A DNA stretch of 23,205 nucleotides. It comes from Patescibacteria group bacterium (GTDB lineage Bacteria > Patescibacteriota > Dojkabacteria > JAKAPS01 > JAJZLI01). This document shows, piece by piece, positions 13,880 through 20,985 of this stretch (position 1 is its first letter; every line of letters starts with the position of its first letter). Under the pieces are notes generated by a model that was not told where the DNA came from, searched no databases, and saw only the letters and a list, made by a program, of their open reading frames with translations. The translations under genes and the position numbers were made by a program. Location of the stretch: positions 1 to 23,205 of the forward strand of contig JAMCRT010000029.1 of assembly GCA_023380695.1 (NCBI GenBank). Reading direction: 5' to 3'.

Positions 13880-15780
13880 TACAAAAAATATTGAAAAAAT
13901 TTATAACCATATTAAGTATCTTTGGATTATTATTTTTATCAATACTCCCAGCATTTACAAATGTATGGGCAGCAAGAATAACACCTCTATCTGATACAAT
14001 GTCAAATCAAACTGTATCAGCATCTGCAACAAACAATTTTTCATTTGATGCAGTTTCGGGAATTCCTGCATCAGGAACAATAACCCTGACATTTCCATCT
14101 GGCTTTACTAATGTATCTATATCTTCTGCAACATCATCCATGTCAGGCGCAACATTTGCAGTATCTGGAAATGTCATAACTATAACAAATGGTAGTACAG
14201 CAGTTCCATCTGGTACTATAGTTACTTTATCAAATATCATTGCTACAAACCCCTCTAGTGTATCATCCCTGACAACCCAATATATAATCACTCTATCAGA
14301 TTCAGGAGGTGATCAGGCATCACTGGGAGTTGCGATAGTAGCATCATCAACATATGGATCAGGTCCATCAGGAGATTTATATAGTCAGGCTATAACAATT
14401 AATAGTACCAATACTAGCACTCTGACAAATTACCAAGTGGAGGTTACATTAAATACATCTGCACTTATTACTGCAGGTCAAATGGAAGCTGACTGTGCAG
14501 ATTTAAGATTCACTGATTCATCCGGTAATCTATTACCATACTGGATAGAATCAGGATGTAACACTACAACTACACAAATATGGGTAAAAGTTCCAACAAT
14601 TACAGCATCTGCAAATACAACAATTTATCTGTATTATGGTGCATTGAATGCAGCTCCAGAAAGTAATATACACAATACATTCATTTTTGGGAGTCAATTT
14701 AATACTTTAAATTCTCAAATTTGGGGAACAAATAATAATGTATCACTTAGTTCGGGAAATGGTGTTCTAGTACAAGATAATGGTACTCAATCAGAATTAT
14801 ACACTAAGTCTCCTTGGCCATCACAAGCTGGAGAGGTAATAGGATTAGAAACATCTATATTAAATTCAGGAGGGTTTAGGCAAAGATATTATCCAATAAA
14901 TCAAGAAGATGGAGGAACTGGTTGTATCGGTAGTGCAACATGTATACAAACATCCCCTTTGTCTGGTAATGCAGATATGGGAATTTTTTACTCTGGATCA
15001 GCGTTAAACCCATATTTTGATGGATACCAAAATGTCACTTTATCTAATAATACTTGGTACAAAAGTGACTATATTCTAACAGGAACTAATCTACAATGGA
15101 TATTCAAAAGTAGTAGTGGTAGTACATTATTTAATGGTTCATATGGTATGGCATATAATACATCACAGATACAATATATTATATTTAGAGCAACAGAATC
15201 AAGTACTTCTGCAATGTATATTAAATATATGTATGTAAGACAATATTCTTCCCCAGAACCAACTACCTCTGTATCTGCAACAGTTACTGACCTTACAAAT
15301 AATCAATTACAACTTGAAGTAGGAGTAAGCCCTTTCATTACCTTTTCTATAAGCTCAAATTCTTTAAATATTGGAACACTTTCACCCACATCAGTATCGT
15401 CAACTTCAAATTCTCTAACTTTATCATCTAATGCATCAAATGGATCTAACATATCTGTATTTGATGTAAATGCTGGATTGTATAATACTGCAGATAGTCA
15501 CAAAATTGCATCTTCTACTGCGACTTTATCTGCTGGATCTGAAGGATATGGTATAAATGCATCTACTACATATTCAGGTTTGAATATTCAATATCCATAT
15601 AATGGGACTGGAGATAGTGTTGGAGCATTACTATCTTCTGCATCATCAATACTGTGTTCAGATACAACAACAGTAAATGTAGCAAGTATAACAGTTAACT
15701 ATCTTGCATCTATTTCAAATATAACACCATCTGGACCATATTCTGATACTGTGACTTTCATTGCAACAGGAAATTTCTAA
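13876..15780 (+). CDS. Secreted surface protein 2: WxL-like protein with inserted DUF2341/ConA-like region
   Basis: A 634-aa secreted protein. Signal peptide 1-33 (ends NVWAA). Residues 35-157 are close to domain 1 of surface protein 1 (for example SDTMSNQTVSA and FSFDAVSGIPASGT are shared). Then comes a segment absent from protein 1: a DUF2341 domain (about 168-262; ITINSTNTSTLTNYQVEVTL, LRFTDSSGNLLPYWIESGC, IWVKVP, TIYLYYG) followed by a ConA/LamG-like jelly roll (about 268-458). The C-terminal WxL-like domain (about 478-634) matches protein 1 again: FITFSISSNSLNIGTLSPTSV, AGSEGYGINAS, ISNITPSGPYSDTVTFIATGNF. DUF2341 domains often accompany carbohydrate- or surface-binding modules, so adhesion is plausible. 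Four cysteines (207, 228, 350, 356) could pair. Confidence 0.75.
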   Translation: MIQKILKKFITILSIFGLLFLSILPAFTNVWAARITPLSDTMSNQTVSASATNNFSFDAVSGIPASGTITLTFPSGFTNVSISSATSSMSGATFAVSGNVITITNGSTAVPSGTIVTLSNIIATNPSSVSSLTTQYIITLSDSGGDQASLGVAIVASSTYGSGPSGDLYSQAITINSTNTSTLTNYQVEVTLNTSALITAGQMEADCADLRFTDSSGNLLPYWIESGCNTTTTQIWVKVPTITASANTTIYLYYGALNAAPESNIHNTFIFGSQFNTLNSQIWGTNNNVSLSSGNGVLVQDNGTQSELYTKSPWPSQAGEVIGLETSILNSGGFRQRYYPINQEDGGTGCIGSATCIQTSPLSGNADMGIFYSGSALNPYFDGYQNVTLSNNTWYKSDYILTGTNLQWIFKSSSGSTLFNGSYGMAYNTSQIQYIIFRATESSTSAMYIKYMYVRQYSSPEPTTSVSATVTDLTNNQLQLEVGVSPFITFSISSNSLNIGTLSPTSVSSTSNSLTLSSNASNGSNISVFDVNAGLYNTADSHKIASSTATLSAGSEGYGINASTTYSGLNIQYPYNGTGDSVGALLSSASSILCSDTTTVNVASITVNYLASISNITPSGPYSDTVTFIATGNF

Positions 15781-15781
15781 A

Positions 15782-15820
15782 ATTAACTATTAAAATAGAA
15801 AATTATCATTTATAGTTAAT
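15782..15820 (+). other. 9-bp inverted repeat after surface protein 2
   Basis: ATTAACTAT (15782-15790) and ATAGTTAAT (15812-15820) are perfect inverted repeats with a 21-base loop, starting right after the stop codon. Very AT-rich and without a T-tract, so it may be a weak terminator, an mRNA-end stabiliser or a protein site. Confidence 0.35.
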
Positions 15821-15884
15821 ATAATTTGTATTATAAAAATAACATATCAGATACCAAAAAATTCGGTACATATTTCCAAAATTC

Positions 15885-15928
15885 TATATGTGGATAGATC
15901 CATATATACTTTTGATTTTGATTTTTTT
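15885..15928 (+). terminator. Candidate intrinsic terminator inside the surface operon
   Basis: TATATGTGGAT (15885-15895) pairs with ATCCATATATA (15898-15908) over 10 of 11 positions around a 2-base loop centre. A T-rich stretch follows (CTTTTGATTTTGATTTTTTT). If active, it would separate surface protein 2 from the genes that follow, which have their own promoter. Confidence 0.4.
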
Positions 15929-15948
15929 AATATATATAATAAATAGAA
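15912..15948 (+). promoter_or_regulatory. Internal leaderless promoter before the 69-aa gene
   Basis: TTGATT (15912-15917), 17 bases, TATAAT (15935-15940). The ATG at 15949 is eight bases after the -10. This would start a second transcript covering the 69-aa protein, surface protein 3 and the second WxL-interacting-like protein. Confidence 0.55.
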
Positions 15949-16158
15949 ATGGGAGGAAAAAATACAACAGTAAAAATACAAGGAAAGGTGTTAAATAAGA
16001 ACATAACTAAGCCATTACATATAACAACAAATTATAGTAGTATAATCCCTAATTTAACCTCAATAGCTACAATCATATTAGGTGTTTCTATATTAATACT
16101 TATTATATACATAATACGAAAATATTTTGAAATTAAGAGAATGAGTAATGAAAAATAA
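15949..16158 (+). CDS. Small single-span membrane protein of the surface operon (69 aa)
   Basis: A 69-aa protein with no signal peptide: a polar, threonine- and asparagine-rich N-terminus (1-34), one transmembrane helix (about 36-58, LTSIATIILGVSILILIIYII), and a basic tail (RKYFEIKRMSNEK). The positive charge distribution puts the N-terminus outside. The helix plus basic tail resembles the C-terminal anchors of the two WxL-interacting-like proteins, so it might be a shortened relative. Alternatively it plays the part of the small anchored CscD-type protein of Firmicutes csc clusters. It has its own leaderless promoter and overlaps surface protein 3 by 11 bases. Confidence 0.6.
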   Translation: MGGKNTTVKIQGKVLNKNITKPLHITTNYSSIIPNLTSIATIILGVSILILIIYIIRKYFEIKRMSNEK

Positions 16159-18499
16159 AATCATTTTTACAACAATTACAATTTTAACATTTATAGTAGC
16201 ATTTGGTATACAAAATATATATGCTCAAACTACTAATAATTTTATATCTACAAATTATATACTTTCAGATCCAGTCTTTGGTGAAGCAGGGCCTTATGTT
16301 TCTTCACCTTCATTTAAAGAAAGAAGCACTCTTGGACAACTTATAACAGGTGTATCACAATCAACTAATTTTATCCTAAAATCAGGTTTTGAATATTATT
16401 CTGGACAATCAGTACCTTCTATTACAATGTCGCTAAATACCAATTTAATTAATTTTAATACTGTGGCCCCTAATACAATTGTAAATGCTCCTATAAGTAC
16501 TGCAGGAGTACAAACTACAACATCTCTTCTACAGGCTACAGATCGAGCCAGAGCAGTAGAATACAATGGATACGTATATGAGATAGGAGGGACAGTTACA
16601 TCAACAGTAGATTATGCCCATATACTACCAAATGGTACACTAGGTCCATGGAATGCAACAACTTCTCTCCCAGCAGGTATAATGAATGCCACATCAGTAG
16701 TCTATAACGGGTATGTTTATGAGATCGGTGGAGATAACGGGAGTGCAGTTGTTGCAACAATAGATTATGCTCCTATTAATACAAATGGTACACTTGGTGC
16801 TTGGACATCTACCACCCCTCTACCCACAGCTACACAGAATGCCACATCAGTAGTCTATAACGGGTATGTTTATGAGATCGGAGGGAGTAATAGCGCTGGA
16901 ACTGATTTATCGATAGTAGATTATGCCCATATACTATCAAATGGTACCATAGGTTCATGGATAACAACGACTTCTCTCCCAATAGCTAACCATGGTGCAA
17001 CATCCATAGTATACAACGGATATATGTATGAGATTGGAGGTTCTGGTTTTGGTAATACAGTAGATTATACCATAATAAATTCAAATGGAACTTTGGGATC
17101 ATGGATAGCTACAACCTCTTTTCCAGTAACTACAATGTATGCTACATCAGTAGAGTATAACAGTTATGTATATGAGATAGGAGGAGAGAGCGGAAGTGGT
17201 TTTATAACAACAATAGATTATGCGCCTATACTATCAAATGGTACACTGGGTACGTGGGTCGCCACAACCCCTCTCCCCATAGCTATATTCATTGCTACAT
17301 CCGTAGTATATAACGGATATGTTTATGAGATCGGAGGGAGTAATAGCGCTGGAACTGCTTTATCAACTGTATATTATTTCCCCATAATTTCTGCCACATC
17401 AATTATAACGGTATCATCTAACGCTGAGAGTGGATATAATCTTTATATCTCACAAAATAACAATCTTACAAATCAACAAGGAGATACTATTCCTCCTGTA
17501 AACAATGGTGCAACTACAACAACTGCAGCTTTGTGGACATCAGCATCATATTATGGATTAGGATATAACTGCTCTGCTTCTAATACATATAAACAAGCAG
17601 TACTTGCAAATTCACCTATAGGATTTTGGTCACTTGGTGAAACATCTGGTACAACAGCATATGATCTATCTGGAAACTCTAATAATGGAACATATACTGG
17701 AGGGTATACTCAAGGAGAACAAGGCCCTATTTCAAATTCTAATTTGGGAAATTCTACACTACTTAATGGAGCAAATGGATACGTATCCACCAATTATGTT
17801 CAAAATAATATTACGCAATATACAGAATCTGTTTGGGTAAAAACCACATCTAATGTAGGGAATCCTGTTATAGAAGATAGAGGAAGTGGATCAGGTTTAA
17901 GCATAACAATGAATATAGGATTTGGGCCACAGGGTACCCATCCAGGCAGTGTTAATTGTGGTCTTGATACTGCAGGAACGTGGATTGGAGGATATACAAC
18001 ACAAACCATCAATGATGGAAAATGGCATAATGTTGTATGTGTATTTACATCGACTTCTGGATCTACAATTACACCTGCTGATTTTAGCGTATATATAGAT
18101 GGGCAAAATGCTAGTTTAACTACAACAACAATTGGATCTGCAACATCCCCAGTTTCTGGGTTGGGTGGAACAATTATAGGAAATGATCCTAACTGGAGTC
18201 CTTCATACTTTACAGGAATGATATCAAATGTATCTATCTATACAACTGCACTAACATCTACTCAGATACAGACTCTCTTTAATGATGGTATAAATTCTAC
18301 CCAAGCAACCTGTAATTCCGATTTTATAAATTCAAATTATTATAGACAATTATCAACAACAAATACTGAATTTGCATCTTATTCTTCAATTGCAACAAAT
18401 CAAGAAATAGCAGTAGGGTATGCAGTCAATGTATCAAATATACAAGCATCTGGAATATATACAAATACTATTACATATACACTAACTGGAAATTATTAA
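16148..18499 (+). CDS. Secreted surface protein 3: kelch propeller and LamG domain nested in a WxL-like domain
   Basis: A 783-aa secreted protein. Signal peptide 1-26 (ends IYAQ). Residues 29-85 hold an SxNYxLxxPVFG...TLGQxxTGxSxSxNFxLxSGF module. The WxL-like domain begins at 91 (SITMSLNTNLINFNTVAPNT). It is interrupted at about 115-415 by six kelch repeats (YNGYVYEIGG-type cores near 139, 186, 237, 289, 337, 388; each blade also has NGTLGxW and TTxLP), probably closing a six-bladed propeller. It resumes at 418-478 (IITVSSNAESGYNLYIS ... YGLGYNCSA), is interrupted again by a LamG/ConA-like domain (about 482-715; GFWSLGETSGTTAYDLSGN, GYVSTNYVQ, KWHNVVCVF, SVYIDGQ, GMISNVSIYTTALT), and finishes at 720-783 with YTNTITYTLTGNY. 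The final YTL stands where Firmicutes have WTL. Likely an adhesin or glycan-binding surface protein. Confidence 0.75.
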   Translation: MKNKIIFTTITILTFIVAFGIQNIYAQTTNNFISTNYILSDPVFGEAGPYVSSPSFKERSTLGQLITGVSQSTNFILKSGFEYYSGQSVPSITMSLNTNLINFNTVAPNTIVNAPISTAGVQTTTSLLQATDRARAVEYNGYVYEIGGTVTSTVDYAHILPNGTLGPWNATTSLPAGIMNATSVVYNGYVYEIGGDNGSAVVATIDYAPINTNGTLGAWTSTTPLPTATQNATSVVYNGYVYEIGGSNSAGTDLSIVDYAHILSNGTIGSWITTTSLPIANHGATSIVYNGYMYEIGGSGFGNTVDYTIINSNGTLGSWIATTSFPVTTMYATSVEYNSYVYEIGGESGSGFITTIDYAPILSNGTLGTWVATTPLPIAIFIATSVVYNGYVYEIGGSNSAGTALSTVYYFPIISATSIITVSSNAESGYNLYISQNNNLTNQQGDTIPPVNNGATTTTAALWTSASYYGLGYNCSASNTYKQAVLANSPIGFWSLGETSGTTAYDLSGNSNNGTYTGGYTQGEQGPISNSNLGNSTLLNGANGYVSTNYVQNNITQYTESVWVKTTSNVGNPVIEDRGSGSGLSITMNIGFGPQGTHPGSVNCGLDTAGTWIGGYTTQTINDGKWHNVVCVFTSTSGSTITPADFSVYIDGQNASLTTTTIGSATSPVSGLGGTIIGNDPNWSPSYFTGMISNVSIYTTALTSTQIQTLFNDGINSTQATCNSDFINSNYYRQLSTTNTEFASYSSIATNQEIAVGYAVNVSNIQASGIYTNTITYTLTGNY
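16562..17375 (+). repeat. Six kelch-encoding tandem repeats with identical DNA blocks
   Basis: Six repeats with a period of about 145-155 bases encode the propeller blades. A 45-base block is identical in blades 2 and 3 (16684-16728 and 16837-16881, offset 153). A 40-base block is identical in blades 3 and 6 (16865-16904 and 17318-17357, offset 453). The other blades have diverged in DNA but keep the protein motif. Confidence 0.85.
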
Positions 18500-18503
18500 A
18501 CTT

Positions 18504-19406
18504 ATGAAATTAATCAAAAAAATACTCATACTATCTATAATATTATTTACTCCGTTCATATTTTCAATAAATACGTTTGCTACATCACCAACAGAGAGTG
18601 TACGTGTTACTCCTGCATATATATCTTTAACAGAGAAAGGTGGATCTAGTGCTTATGAGAATTTATCAATATTTAATAATTCAAACACAGTTTTAAATCT
18701 TAATATATACAAACGTGGTATAAAATATGAACATAAAAAATTAATTCTTGTAAATTCAAAATTACAATCCAATGTTGAAAATTGGATTTCTATAAAAAAT
18801 ACAAAAGTAACTATTGGTCCACACAAAACTCAAAATGTACAAATATATATTAAAGTACCAAAAAATGAAAAATATGGATCATATAATGGTGGCATAGTAA
18901 TTGCAAATATACCTAAATCATATATTAAAAATTCTAAAATACTAGGAAGAATTGTTGTAAATGTTTTTATAAATATAAGGGGGAAAAATAAAGGATATTC
19001 AAATATAGATATATCTAATCTACAATATCCATCTTTTATATTTCAAAACACTGCAACACTAAATTTAGAATCATACAACCCTGGTCCATACAATAATGCA
19101 TATAAGACACAGATATATTCATCATCAATTTTTGGTTTATTAAAATCACCTGTAGGAAAATCGGGACTAGAGAATATATTAGTTGGACAAAAAAGATACA
19201 ATACTATAGATTTAAAGAATTTGAAAATAGGCATTAATAATATACAGGTACAAGTTTCAAATGTTGGAGATAATACAACAAAAAATATAAACTTTACTAT
19301 TTTCTACATACCATTTGATACTCTATATATAATAATACTTATATTAGTATTGATATTCATATATCATTTATACAAATTAAGAAAAATACAGAAAAAATTA
19401 AAATAA
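18504..19406 (+). CDS. WxL-interacting-protein-like (DUF916-type) membrane protein 2
   Basis: A 300-aa paralogue, in plan, of the protein at 12977: signal peptide (about 1-26), N-terminal Ig-like domain (VRVTPAYISLTEKGGSSAYENLSIFNNSN, about 33-61; VQIYIKVPKNEKYGSYNGGI, about 112-131), second beta domain (about 150-265), transmembrane helix (about 270-288, LYIIILILVLIFIYHLY) and basic tail (KLRKIQKKLK). Same length as its paralogue but low residue identity. It starts 4 bases after the surface protein 3 stop and closes the operon. Part of its second domain (about residues 222-270) is duplicated at the right edge of the window. Probable role: membrane anchor and partner for the WxL-like surface proteins. 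Confidence 0.65.
   Translation: MKLIKKILILSIILFTPFIFSINTFATSPTESVRVTPAYISLTEKGGSSAYENLSIFNNSNTVLNLNIYKRGIKYEHKKLILVNSKLQSNVENWISIKNTKVTIGPHKTQNVQIYIKVPKNEKYGSYNGGIVIANIPKSYIKNSKILGRIVVNVFINIRGKNKGYSNIDISNLQYPSFIFQNTATLNLESYNPGPYNNAYKTQIYSSSIFGLLKSPVGKSGLENILVGQKRYNTIDLKNLKIGINNIQVQVSNVGDNTTKNINFTIFYIPFDTLYIIILILVLIFIYHLYKLRKIQKKLK
19171..19311 (+). repeat. Direct repeat, left copy (parent gene)
   Basis: About 141 bases in the second beta domain of the protein at 18504, repeated in direct orientation at 23065-23205. The two copies bracket the 3.8-kb accessory island. Differences between copies are mostly silent or conservative (for example R-Y-N versus R-F-N, V-S-N-V versus V-L-N-I). Confidence 0.8.
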
Positions 19407-19460
19407 TTTCAGTGAAAAAATAAACTTAATTATGGTTGCCAGAAATGTCAATAGAATTGC

Positions 19461-19499
19461 TTGACATGATTAGATATATATGATAGTATCTAAATACTA
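19461..19499 (+). promoter_or_regulatory. Promoter and operator of the toxin-antitoxin pair
   Basis: TTGACA (19461-19466), 17 bases ending in TGA, then TAGTAT (19484-19489), an extended -10. TAGTAT (19484-19489) and ATACTA (19494-19499) form a perfect 6-bp inverted repeat with a 4-base spacer over the -10, the start site and the first base of the antitoxin ATG. That is a typical place for an autoregulatory antitoxin operator. Confidence 0.55.
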
Positions 19500-19768
19500 T
19501 GAATGTTACCACTATAACAGTAAGAGATCTTTTGAGAGGACATAAAGGAATCTTTAAAAAAGTTGTTGATTCCCCAATAATTGTTACTCAATATAATAAA
19601 CCTGAAGTTGCTATTGTGAGTTTAAATGATTTAAAGATACTACAAAAACAAAAAGAATTGAACTATACTAAAAACCTCATGGATTTAAGTAATGAATCCA
19701 AGGAATACAATATTCATGGACCTCGTGACTTATCTATAAATCATGATAAATATATCTGGGATGAATAA
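19499..19768 (+). CDS. Phd/YefM-family antitoxin
   Basis: An 89-aa antitoxin of a type II pair. The N-terminal Phd/YefM fold is seen in TTITVRDLLRGHKGIFKKV and the strand PIIVTQYNKPEVAIVSLNDLK (about 27-47), where the family has 'p.iIt..g.p.avl.s...y..l'. The charged C-terminal half (about 50-89) would wrap around and block the toxin. The operator dyad over its own start suggests autorepression. The start codon lies nine bases after the -10 box, so the mRNA is probably nearly leaderless. Its last 8 bases overlap the toxin start (ATGAATAA). Confidence 0.8.
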   Translation: MNVTTITVRDLLRGHKGIFKKVVDSPIIVTQYNKPEVAIVSLNDLKILQKQKELNYTKNLMDLSNESKEYNIHGPRDLSINHDKYIWDE

Positions 19769-20177
19769 GTTAATAATAGCAGATGCAGATATTTTAATAT
19801 CTCTGGTATATAAATCTGACGTAAATCATAAAATAATTGATACTATTATGAAAAAATTAGTAGGTCAAGAATATATTATAAAATTCCCTAATACAGCTCT
19901 ACTTGAGGCTATTACTGCTTTAAAAAGAGGTTTAAACAAACCAGATTTGTCAAAACTAATTAATACTCATTACAAACAAGATTATTTTGGCATCATTTAT
20001 GTTGATGATAAAATCCAAAAAAGAGCAAGTGATATTTTCGAGAACATTGTTTCTAAACAAGATACAATATTTGATACCATTGTGATTGCCACTGCAGAGA
20101 TTTACAATGCTGATGCAATATTGAGTATGGACAAATTATATAAAAAATATTTTGCTCTTGCTCAAGATATAATCTAA
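19761..20177 (+). CDS. PIN-domain (VapC-like) toxin ribonuclease
   Basis: A 138-aa PIN-domain protein, the toxin partner of the upstream antitoxin; VapC-type toxins cut tRNA or rRNA with a metal centre of conserved acids. Candidate metal ligands: D8 (IIADADILI), E49 (ALLEAI), D105 (IFDTIVIATAEIY) and D124 (ILSMDKLYKKY), in the normal PIN order and spacing. I chose ATG 19761 because MNKLIIADADILI is the usual PIN start and the 8-base overlap with the antitoxin stop is typical. An upstream ATG at 19743 would add six residues. Pairing of a Phd-type antitoxin with a PIN toxin is known. Confidence 0.8.
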   Translation: MNKLIIADADILISLVYKSDVNHKIIDTIMKKLVGQEYIIKFPNTALLEAITALKRGLNKPDLSKLINTHYKQDYFGIIYVDDKIQKRASDIFENIVSKQDTIFDTIVIATAEIYNADAILSMDKLYKKYFALAQDII

Positions 20178-20257
20178 AATCATTTTGATACCCTACCTAA
20201 ATAAGTATTAAGAACAATATATAAGGTTAAATCTATATATTACAATGCTTAGCAAAT

Positions 20258-20818
20258 TTATACTAATGGAACAAATTGTACATATTCAATTTGTTGCAAA
20301 TCCAGATTGTTTTTCTTTTTTACTCCCTTTGTGAGTATCTGAACATCATTTTCTCTTCCAATTGGTAATATGATGATTCCTCCCTCTTTAAGTTGTTCTC
20401 GAAGTGCAGTAGGAATGTTAGGTGATGCTGCTGTTACAATTATCCTATCAAATGGAGCATATTCTTTAAGTCCGTATTTTCCATCTTTTTTAAATACGTG
20501 TATATTTGAAAGATTAAGTTTTTTGAATCTCTCTTGAGCTTGTTTTTGAAGTTCTGGAATTCTTTCTACAGTATAAACATCTTTTGCAAGAAAAGACAAT
20601 ACCGCTGCCTGGTACCCTGATCCCGTACCAATCTCAAGAATTCTATGGTCCTTGTTAACTTCCAGTAGCCCCGTCATTTCTTTTACAAGAGATGGTTGAC
20701 TTATTGTCTGATCATATCCTATGGGGAGTGCAGTATCATAATCTGCACGATAAAGAAGGTTGTCTGGAACAAAATCTCTTCTTGAAACTTTACTTATTGC
20801 ATCTATAACTTTTTCCAT
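20258..20818 (-). CDS. pcm: Protein-L-isoaspartate O-methyltransferase
   Basis: A 186-aa SAM-dependent methyltransferase that repairs isoaspartyl residues in aged proteins. Substrate-side motif ALPIGYDQTISQPSLV (30-45), SAM-binding motif I LEIGTGSGYQAAVL (61-74), the acidic post-I strand YTVERIPEL (82-90), a DGKYG loop (112-116), motif II APFDRIIVTAA (121-131), LKEGGIIILPIG (143-154), and the family-typical end FVPLV. About 20-25 residues shorter at the N-terminus than E. coli Pcm, but the core is complete. It sits in the accessory island, convergent to the PIN toxin and downstream of a decayed rhuM 5' end, with somewhat more balanced base use than its neighbours, suggesting it may have arrived by transfer. 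Confidence 0.92.
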   Translation of the reverse strand: MEKVIDAISKVSRRDFVPDNLLYRADYDTALPIGYDQTISQPSLVKEMTGLLEVNKDHRILEIGTGSGYQAAVLSFLAKDVYTVERIPELQKQAQERFKKLNLSNIHVFKKDGKYGLKEYAPFDRIIVTAASPNIPTALREQLKEGGIIILPIGRENDVQILTKGVKKKNNLDLQQIEYVQFVPLV

Positions 20819-20847
20819 ATTATTTAAGGCTTATAGGACTATTTAAA

Positions 20848-20929
20848 CATAAAATAGTATTTCTTGATCGTTTTTCTTTATTTTGTTTTATGATTTCATA
20901 GTAATATATAGCTTAATCTATTACTATCA
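20848..20929 (-). pseudogene. Decayed copy of the rhuM 5' end and its upstream region
   Basis: This stretch matches 22371-22451 (promoter region plus the first 14 or so codons of the rhuM gene) at about 85% by eye, on the same strand. In this copy the start codon is ATA (20889-20891) and there is a one-base insertion after about nine codons (reading KQNKEKRS where the intact gene has KQNREKQS). No further rhuM sequence follows; pcm begins 30 bases on. It is therefore a remnant, not a gene. Confidence 0.75.
20899..20926. promoter_or_regulatory. Dyad shared by both rhuM upstream regions
   Basis: TAGTAATA (20899-20906) and TATTACTA (20919-20926) form a perfect 8-bp inverted repeat with a 12-base spacer. 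The intact rhuM copy keeps a shorter version, GTAAT / ATTAC at 22424-22428 and 22443-22447, overlapping the predicted -10. Probably an operator or part of the promoter. Confidence 0.45.
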
Positions 20930-20985
20930 TGTTTGATAGTTAAATGAAAAAAATTGTTATAACAGATTTTTTTATTTAAATCTTA

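Noticed and set aside
12018..18499. Sortase (LPXTG) anchoring of the three surface proteins
   Set aside because: None has an LPXTG motif or a C-terminal hydrophobic segment; each ends with the last beta strand of the WxL-like domain.
20944..20979. Short frame MKKIVITDFFI as a gene start
   Set aside because: It stops after 11 codons and nothing in-frame continues; it may be a remnant but there is not enough sequence to say so.
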